From Owenia fusiformis (taxonomy: Eukaryota > Annelida > Polychaeta > Sabellida > Oweniidae): a stretch of DNA of 64,000 nt. The first letter of the stretch is position 1. The number at the start of each line of letters is the position of its first letter. Shown one piece after another: positions 58,901 to 64,000 of this stretch. The position numbers were made by a program, and so were the translations under genes. The stretch spans positions 12,416,931 to 12,480,930 of the forward strand of contig CAIIXF020000003.1 of the NCBI GenBank assembly GCA_903813345.2, written 5' to 3'. The notes under the pieces are model-generated. The model was given only the letters and a program-made list of their open reading frames with translations, made no database searches and was not told the origin of the DNA.

Positions 58901-59936
58901 GAGAGAGTTCAATAAGAAGCTGTTAATACAACCAAAACCCATTTTGCTGCTTATAATATTTAATAACAATCTGCATTACGAGAACATTCCATATTTGGAG
59001 GCACTTTATGACGGCCATTTTGTAAAAACAATTTACTGTGGCCCAGAAATTCCAAGCAAGTCTATTCTTCAAGATTGGAACATCAATTTTATCAAATCTG
59101 AACGTAAACAAGATGCACTACCGGGGTTTTACAACTATGAATGTGTTGTGAAAGCTATGAAGTTAGGACTTAGAGTGAAGGGTATCCTAACTATCGCCGA
59201 CGATGTATTCATGAAAGTCAAAACTATCAGCAAGCTACCTGTAGATGAAATCTGGTTCAACTCGAGAGGTTTTAAAACGGAGAAACAATTTTCAGAAATT
59301 GTGAAAAAACCATCAATTATTCGCACAAGGGATTCGTATAGCTTTGGAGACCGTGACATCGGTAGAATGATAGCCTCAGTAGAGCCCGGTAGAATTAAAA
59401 TGTGTAATATTTCAAACTTAAAGGGAAAATGCCAAGTCACTCCACGCAACATTTATTTGAAAACATATGAAACTAATATCATAAATGCATTTGAGGAGTT
59501 TTATCGATTGAAGAACTCAAATAACATAATTAAAACATTTCTTCATGGTCTTTCTAAAGAATTACTCGGAACGAAAAGGTTGATGTTCGATGCGGCAGAT
59601 GTATACTACCTACCACAGAAGCATTTTGATGTGTTTGTTTCTATTGCCCAGATTTTCTACAATCATAGGGTGCTTCTTGAGGTTGCTGTGCCTACAATAC
59701 TCCATTCTCTCATTGTAAATGATAGCAACATGGCCGTGGCTGCATACAATTGGGACTATGGCAACACACGAGAGAAACCATGGTTGAGATTCCAAGCCTT
59801 TCTTTACAGTTCTCTCTCATTCCTTCATCCTGTAAAGCTTCAAGGAATAACTAGGAACGATAAAAAGACCACAGAAATATTCTGTGTTGCTCTAAATAGT
59901 CAGCACTTTACTAATCCTTTTGAAACTTATGTTTAA
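46951..59936 (+). CDS. STELLO/DUF288-like Golgi type II membrane protein
   Basis: Three coding exons: 46951-47318, 56685-56805 and 57954-59936, phases 2 and 0, total 823 residues. Residues 13-32 form a membrane segment (ISIIMIIMLYYYF). Residue 86 onward reads WIVVTSIS.PTHDIERLAKL, then EWQLLVVADKETP; exon 2 gives GYKILEYIPFSNYGRKNIGY, and exon 3 opens with HGAQLIYDTDDDN. These are the hallmark blocks of the STELLO family (DUF288), whose plant members are Golgi glycosyltransferase-like proteins that interact with cellulose synthase. Further family blocks are YGQPTTWPRGFPL and DGDPDVDAIFRL. The second half has a separate lobe starting around PKPILLLIIFNNN. Function in animals is not known. A TATA-like tttatataat precedes the ATG by about 45 bp. 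Intron 1 (9.4 kb) is packed with repeats. Confidence 0.88.
47641..47787. mobile_element. 147-bp palindromic MITE in STELLO intron 1
   Basis: Ends read 'atgccttggtcacatttg' and the complement of 'caaatgtgacccaggcat'. The arms continue through CGGCGCCCGGCCGATTG and AAAATAC, so almost the whole element pairs with itself around a short A-rich centre. The GC-rich CGGCCGGGCGCCGGCCG core is unlike its AT-rich surroundings. Confidence 0.85.
47800..48690. other. STELLO intron 1, no element recognised
   Basis: Unremarkable AT-rich intron sequence between two TIR elements. No coding frame or clear repeat. Confidence 0.35.
48699..49319. mobile_element. ~620-bp GAACG-rich TIR element
   Basis: Ends: 'ctatcacaccaaactagttc' at about 48699 and its complement 'gaactagtttggtgtgatag' ending at about 49316. 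A third copy of the end lies inside (48905, 'ctatcacaccaaacaagttg'), so it has rearranged. The interior is made of loosely repeated words such as 'gaacgtattgaga', 'cgaactgcgaatgag' and 'cgttctc'. No long coding frame. The architecture resembles the AAAGC-rich family next to it. Confidence 0.78.
49320..50023. other. STELLO intron 1, no element recognised
   Basis: AT-rich intronic sequence between two TIR elements; nothing else supported. Confidence 0.3.
50024..51077. mobile_element. AAAGC-rich TIR element, copy A (1054 bp)
   Basis: Ends are AAGCTAAGTTCACACCAACG and the complement of CGTTGGTGTGAACGTAGCTT, with pairing continuing through 'gcgaatgccacgctttaaat'. The first and last 500 bp are made of short degenerate words: AAAGCG, GCGTAACAAAGC and GCTTTGTTACG. 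The middle holds a unique 150-bp stretch with a minus-strand frame (see 50598-50693). No transposase frame. Confidence 0.85.
50598..50693 (-). CDS. Conserved short frame in AAAGC element A (31 residues)
   Basis: Starts MAEQQ, then DPEIPDGP, DYDLSEED and FVARR, followed by a stop. The same frame with a few changes lies in copy B (61197-61310), 10.5 kb away. A TATA-like 'gtataaag' sits about 55-60 bp upstream on the same strand in both copies. The N-terminus is strongly acidic. I do not recognise a family. It could be the first exon of a transposase-linked gene or a captured host exon. Confidence 0.4.
   Translation of the reverse strand: MAEQQDPEIPDGPDYDLSEEDIMFVARRERA
51078..51274. repeat. 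Fragment of the AAAGC-rich family
   Basis: Continues from element A with 'tttggcgctcttgccgaata', 'cccgctttactctgagcttt' and ends in 'ggcaccaaagcgtaacaaag', then switches abruptly to the 1.43-kb tandem unit. Confidence 0.6.
51275..55080. repeat. Tandem array of ~1.43-kb unit, nearly three copies
   Basis: 'tacatttgataagacacaga' begins copies at 51280, 52693 and 54121 (1413 and 1428 bp apart). Copies 2 and 3 look nearly identical; copy 1 lacks a 15-bp piece (tttctttaccagcat). Copy 3 ends early, about 950 bp in, and passes to unique sequence near 55080. Each full unit contains about 460 bp of the AAAGC-rich family and a 290-bp hairpin element with arms 'cgtcccattatttccacatt' and the complement (51904-52192, 53332-53620, 54760-55047). 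The repeated 117-residue minus frame is a by-product. Confidence 0.92.
55080..56684. other. Remaining STELLO intron 1
   Basis: No gene recognised. At 56218-56252 'aacaatgtggaaaaaatggg' followed by 'acgatatgt' is a solo end of the hairpin element seen in the tandem units. Confidence 0.4.
56806..57953. other. STELLO intron 2
   Basis: 1.15 kb. Contains 'ggtccccaaaaccaaaaattg' and 'gaggccaaattttgaaaa' at 57095-57130, which resembles the 'aggccaaattttcaa' words of the element at 6505-7120. No coding frame supported. Confidence 0.35.
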
Positions 59937-60187
59937 TTTGAGCGTAGCGGTGCCAGAGCAAATATAGTCTTCCTGAATATATGATCCCGGGTCCCCTTGA
60001 CCTGGTGTCCTAGTTTGTATTATGTTAAGTATATTTTCTGTATTGGTATACAATATAACCCATTATTATTTCTCTGTAGCGATAATCAGCATGTGATTGG
60101 TCAGTCATGTGCCATGTGACCAAAAATAAGGTATTCCATCCATGTGTAAGTCATCGATATGAAAGATGTAAAATGTATTTTTAGAAA

Positions 60188-60193
60188 AATAAA
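60188..60193 (+). terminator. Possible poly(A) signal of the STELLO gene
   Basis: AATAAA about 250 bp after the stop; earlier canonical signals were not seen. Confidence 0.35.
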
Positions 60194-60619
60194 TACAGGT
60201 ATTCAACGAATGTGACGTCACATGTATAGAACATCTATAAAGATGTGGCATTTTTATCCAATTTTCGATTTTTGAGACACTATATATAGTAAATGAATTA
60301 ATATTGTTAAACGGTTAATATGTATGAAATAATAAAAGAAATATTGAATTCTGTTTTCGTGCAATACCTGTATATATTTCTGGGGGATGTGTTCCAATTG
60401 CCCTTTCGGCTGCGTGGAATACACCCTCAGAAATATATGGCAGGAATTGCACTCAATATCATTCAATATTTGTATAGTACTATACATACTGACGGACTAT
60501 TAGACTATATAGATACAGTCCGATTCAAGATTCTATTGAGTACTTTGAATTTAAAAATGAGCAATCAAAGGGCCATATTGAAACACTATATGCAAAAAAC
60601 ACATTCATACAAGGCCCTG
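60194..60619. other. Intergenic with a palindrome
   Basis: 'gcaatacctgtatatatttc' (60361) and a loose complement 'gaaatatatggcaggaattg' (60430) with 'ttgaattctg' / 'cactcaatatcattcaat' outside form a diverged inverted repeat of about 180 bp (60310-60490). No gene. Confidence 0.4.
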
Positions 60620-61141
60620 AAGCTAAGTTCACACCAACTTAAGGTACGTTCACACCAACGCCGAATGCCACGCTTTAAATCGGCGAGCAAAGCGCCGTCA
60701 TTTTTGTCATTTTTCTTCATACCAACGGCGCTTTGATGGCGCTTTAAAGCGGCTTGTAAAGCGGCACCAAAGCGTAACAAAGTTTGATTAAAGCGTCGGG
60801 GTCGTAATAGGTCGTAGAAAAGCTCAGAGTAAAACGGGATATTCGGCAAGAGCGCCAAAAAATTTTAAACTTTTAAAAAATTTTGGGCGCTCTGTTACGA
60901 ATCGATTAAGCGCCGAGAGCGTATCAAAGCTTAACAAACCGTAACAAAGCTCAGAAAAACTTGATCCAAAGCGTAGGAAAGCTTAACATAGCTCTAAAAG
61001 GTTCCTCACGCTTTGATCCCGCTTTGATCAGGCTTTGTTACGCTTGAAAACTCTGTTGTGCATTGTTACGCTCTGTTAAGCTCTGTCACGCATTGGAAAA
61101 TGTCGAGATCGCCGATTCCATGCCGCTTTTGATCCAATGAC

Positions 61142-61149
61142 TATATAAA
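61142..61149 (+). promoter_or_regulatory. TATA-like box before the conserved short frame of element B
   Basis: TATATAAA, 48 bp before the ATG at 61197. The matching position in copy A has TATAAA. Confidence 0.4.
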
Positions 61150-61196
61150 GATGCAGTAGATCCATAAAACCATTGCATCTTTGACTCGAGAACACG

Positions 61197-61310
61197 ATGG
61201 CAGAACAACGAGATCCAGAAATTCCAGATGGACCAGAGGATGACCTATCTGAAGAAGACATGACGTTTGTCGCACGGCGTGATATAGCGTGTGAAAACTT
61301 TCAAGCGTAA
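61197..61310 (+). CDS. Conserved short frame in AAAGC element B (37 residues)
   Basis: Starts MAEQR, then DPEIPDGP, EDDLSEED and TFVARRDI, running six residues past the point where copy A stops. Compared with copy A the reading frame is kept despite several substitutions, while both are embedded in degenerate repeats. Product unknown. Confidence 0.4.
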   Translation: MAEQRDPEIPDGPEDDLSEEDMTFVARRDIACENFQA

Positions 61311-62053
61311 CAAAGCCTAGCAAAGCGTTTCAATCCTTGATTAAAGCGTCTCAATTCGTTGGAAAGCTTGAGAGTCCCTCAGGAAAGTGTAACAAAGAGT
61401 GTCAGATATTGATGAAAGCGTCTGACCTCGTGTCAGATCTTCATGCCAGATCGTAGCAAATCTTGAGACATCTTAACGAAGCGTGTCAAGTGGTAACAGA
61501 CCGTGAATAGACTGGGGTCCCCGCTTTGAATCAAGCTGTGTAAAGCTTTCCTACGCTTTGAGTCAAGCTTTGTTGAGCTTTGTTACGGTTTGTTAAGCTT
61601 TGATACGCTCTCGGCGCTTCAATCAATTCGTAACAGAGCGCCCAAAATTTTTAAACAGTTTAACATTTTTTGGCGCTCTTGCCGAATATCCCGCTTTACT
61701 CCGAACTTTTCTACGACCTATTACGATCCCGACGCTTTAATCAAGCTTTGTTACGCTTTGGTGCCGCTTTACAATCCGCTTTAAAGCGCCATCAAAGCGC
61801 CGTTGGTGCGAACGCTTAAACAGTTTAATTTTTTTAGCGCTCTTGCCGAATATCCCGCTTTACTCCCGAGCTTTTCTACGACCTATTACGACCCCGACGC
61901 TTTAATTAAGCTTTGTTACGCTTTGGTGCCGCTTTACAAGCCGCTTTAAAGCGCCATCAAAGCGCCGTTGGTGTGAACGTACCATTAACGGCGCTTTGAT
62001 GGCGCTTTAATGCGACGAGCGCCATCAAAGCGCCGTTGGTGTGAACTTAGCTT

Positions 62054-64000
62054 TACAGTGAACGAATGAATTGTCCGGCTAGATTATGTTCCTAGCTGTT
62101 ATTTTTAGAGTAAATGTATAGATGTCGTATCATGTAATTGTAATGTAATGTATAGTATACACCTATTTGATATCTTATTAACGAATAAAACACTGCTTCC
62201 ATACAATCATCTTTGGCATATTGGATGGGATAGTTTCATGGTTGTTAACTATGGATCATGGATCAAGTCCCTCTCGTTCCCATTTTTTCTTTTACCATAT
62301 TCTGCATCAAATGAAAATAAAATCCATATATGTTTTTTCGATCTTCGATGGCGTCTGAGCAATTTCTGGGATATCAGTGACGTCACTGGAATTGGAAGGC
62401 ATCTTCAACTACAGATTTCTTCAGATTTGGGGATTATGTAGTTCAAAAAGCTTTGTCATATATCTTAATTGCAAATGAAACTCTACATAAATGTTAAATT
62501 CGTCGCAGTGCGGCATTGAAAATAGCACCCCTGTGTAATCCAAAGGGAAAGAACCCGAATGTAGACGAAGATGTACCATACATGAGAGCTCTTCAAACGG
62601 GAGGTATAGGTAAACTGAACTAAATTAAACGTTATCGCGTTTTGGTATATTATTTCTCTGTTTGATAGATAATCACTTAGCACATTGAATTCCTTATTTT
62701 CTAGCATGCTTTATTTCGTGAAAATCGCGAGCCATTATTGACCATATTATGCATTATTAATGGGTTTGAAACAGTTAATCGCCAAATATCCGCAAATCGC
62801 GTTATCTTCACGATTTTGAGAGAAAAACATTTTTTTTCAAAAACAACTTGAATAATACCTTTGATTTTTTGCACATCCCAACGATGCACAACGTACACAT
62901 ACTAATGGGGATGATTGCTATCAGTTTTCGCGATAGCTATCTTTGAAAGTGCATATTAAGTTCAGTTCTAGAAAAGATTTTAGATTTTTATCCGAAAGAT
63001 AAAATATTAGAAATACAGCATTTTTGGCACAAAAAATTGAAAGAAAATTAACAAAAATAAAGAAACGTTAAAAATTTACAATCCCAGGGTCACATTGACC
63101 TCGATTTGACCTTTTTTACCTACTTTTTAAAAAACCGATAATTTTATTTGAATATCGTTTAAAACTAAAATACCCCCCTTATCACACTACTATACCTAAC
63201 ACCTAGAAATGCATAAGATACTTTGTTTGTCTAATTGGATTGTTTAGTATATTTTTGAAAGTACCTTATCAACATCTAACTTTCAACCGATAAACCATTA
63301 ATAAGGAACAGACAAATAAAAACAAATATATAATCATTACTAATAAGCCAAATGGGTTGCTTATGAACGCCAAATGCAAGGTATAGTAGAGTGTTATACC
63401 CCCTTATCACTTAGGTTGCAGACAATGGGGTCAATGTCATCGTACCAAGGTGGGCTGACGAGTCCCAAGTCGAGAAAGCTATACATACGCCAGGTGGTTT
63501 CTTTTAATTACTAGAGCGTATTATCTTAACAACTTATAATTTATAAAAATCAATGTATTAATCATTTCTTTACGATGAAAATTGTGTATTCTAAGATTAT
63601 TTATTGAACATGTTATTTATAAATTAATTTGTAATCACTTATGTAATATTTGTTCTAGAAGGTCAGTGAATTGCAATATGTCTGTATAAGCCCTGTTTAA
63701 ATGGCGAAGAAAGAAAAAAATATTTTAAACACATTTCAATGGACTGTAATAACTTCGGGATTTCTGATTTCTCTTTTAGAACTGAAATTTTGCGATTTGG
63801 AAATGTTCTCGAGGAATCTCAACTAAACAAGGCACAATGGATGACAAATTAAACTAAGGTAAGGTGAATACTAACTGAATTAAAATTATAATGTGTATAA
63901 TAAGTTTATTATGTATGTAGTAAAAAACTAACTTTGAAGGTGTTAAAATCATTAAAATGCATAGCATTGAACCTATTTTCTTTGATATCTCGTAGTGTGT
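62054..64000. other. Intergenic; one weak exon candidate
   Basis: AT-rich sequence. A plus-strand stretch at 62508-62610 is open (AALKIAPLCNPKGKNPN ... PYMRALQTGGIG) and ends at a donor-like AG|GTAAAC, with a mediocre acceptor gtcgcag. I do not recognise it. Nothing else is supported to the window end. Confidence 0.3.

Larger units (their letters stand above)
60620..62053. mobile_element. AAAGC-rich TIR element, copy B (1434 bp)
   Basis: Ends AAGCTAAGTTCACACCAAC and GTTGGTGTGAACTTAGCTT. Extra end-like words (GTACGTTCACACCAACG; CGTTGGTGTGAACGTACC) lie just inside both, so one element may have inserted in another or the ends were duplicated. The interior is the same AAAGCG/GCTTT word repeat as copy A, with the conserved middle stretch in the opposite orientation (plus strand). 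Confidence 0.85.

Overview
This is a eukaryotic, intron-rich, AT-rich window full of transposon debris. The gene content fits a bilaterian, probably marine, invertebrate: nuclear genes for mitochondrial proteins, secreted vWA and NRF-domain proteins, a STELLO-like protein, and CR1/jockey-type LINE, mariner and foldback elements. I cannot fix the phylum from the sequence alone.

Six genes are supported. (1) Minus strand, 2450-3971: the 5' three coding exons of a nose-resistant-to-fluoxetine (NRF) domain gene, which runs off the left edge. (2) Minus strand, 5255-5734: MRPL36 (mitochondrial bL36m). (3) Plus strand, 8151-12678: NDUFS6, four exons, 124 residues. MRPL36 and NDUFS6 lie head to head, as they do in human, so this is a likely ancient gene pair. 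(4) Plus strand, 16933-40430: a secreted tandem vWA-domain protein that I reconstruct as ten coding exons with consistent phases (527 residues). It includes a 40-nt microexon lying in a very recent 533-bp tandem duplication. (5) Minus strand, 40923-42137: an intronless membrane-anchored SGNH/PC-esterase-like protein, converging on gene 4. (6) Plus strand, 46951-59936: a STELLO/DUF288-type Golgi protein, three coding exons, 823 residues.

Most of the rest is mobile or repetitive DNA inside introns. NDUFS6 introns carry at least four inverted-repeat elements, two with clean target-site duplications. The 13.9-kb intron of the vWA gene holds a CR1/jockey-type LINE of about 5.7 kb (26280-32030, minus). 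The LINE is split by a 1027-bp mariner and by an unexplained 1.4-kb insertion. The same intron also has a second LINE 3' end and a 2.6-kb long-terminal-inverted-repeat element, filled with a GCCACT/ATGCTTTT minisatellite, that ends about 20 bp before an exon. STELLO intron 1 holds several palindromic elements, a GAACG-rich TIR element, and an AAAGC-rich TIR element. After these come about three tandem copies of a 1.43-kb unit. A second AAAGC-rich element lies downstream of STELLO (60620-62053).

The most novel-looking item is this AAAGC-rich family. Both copies carry a TATA-like box followed by the same short open frame (MAEQ...DPEIPDGP...DLSEED...FVARR), although the surrounding DNA is degenerate repeat. 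The frame may be the relic of a transposon gene or a captured host exon.
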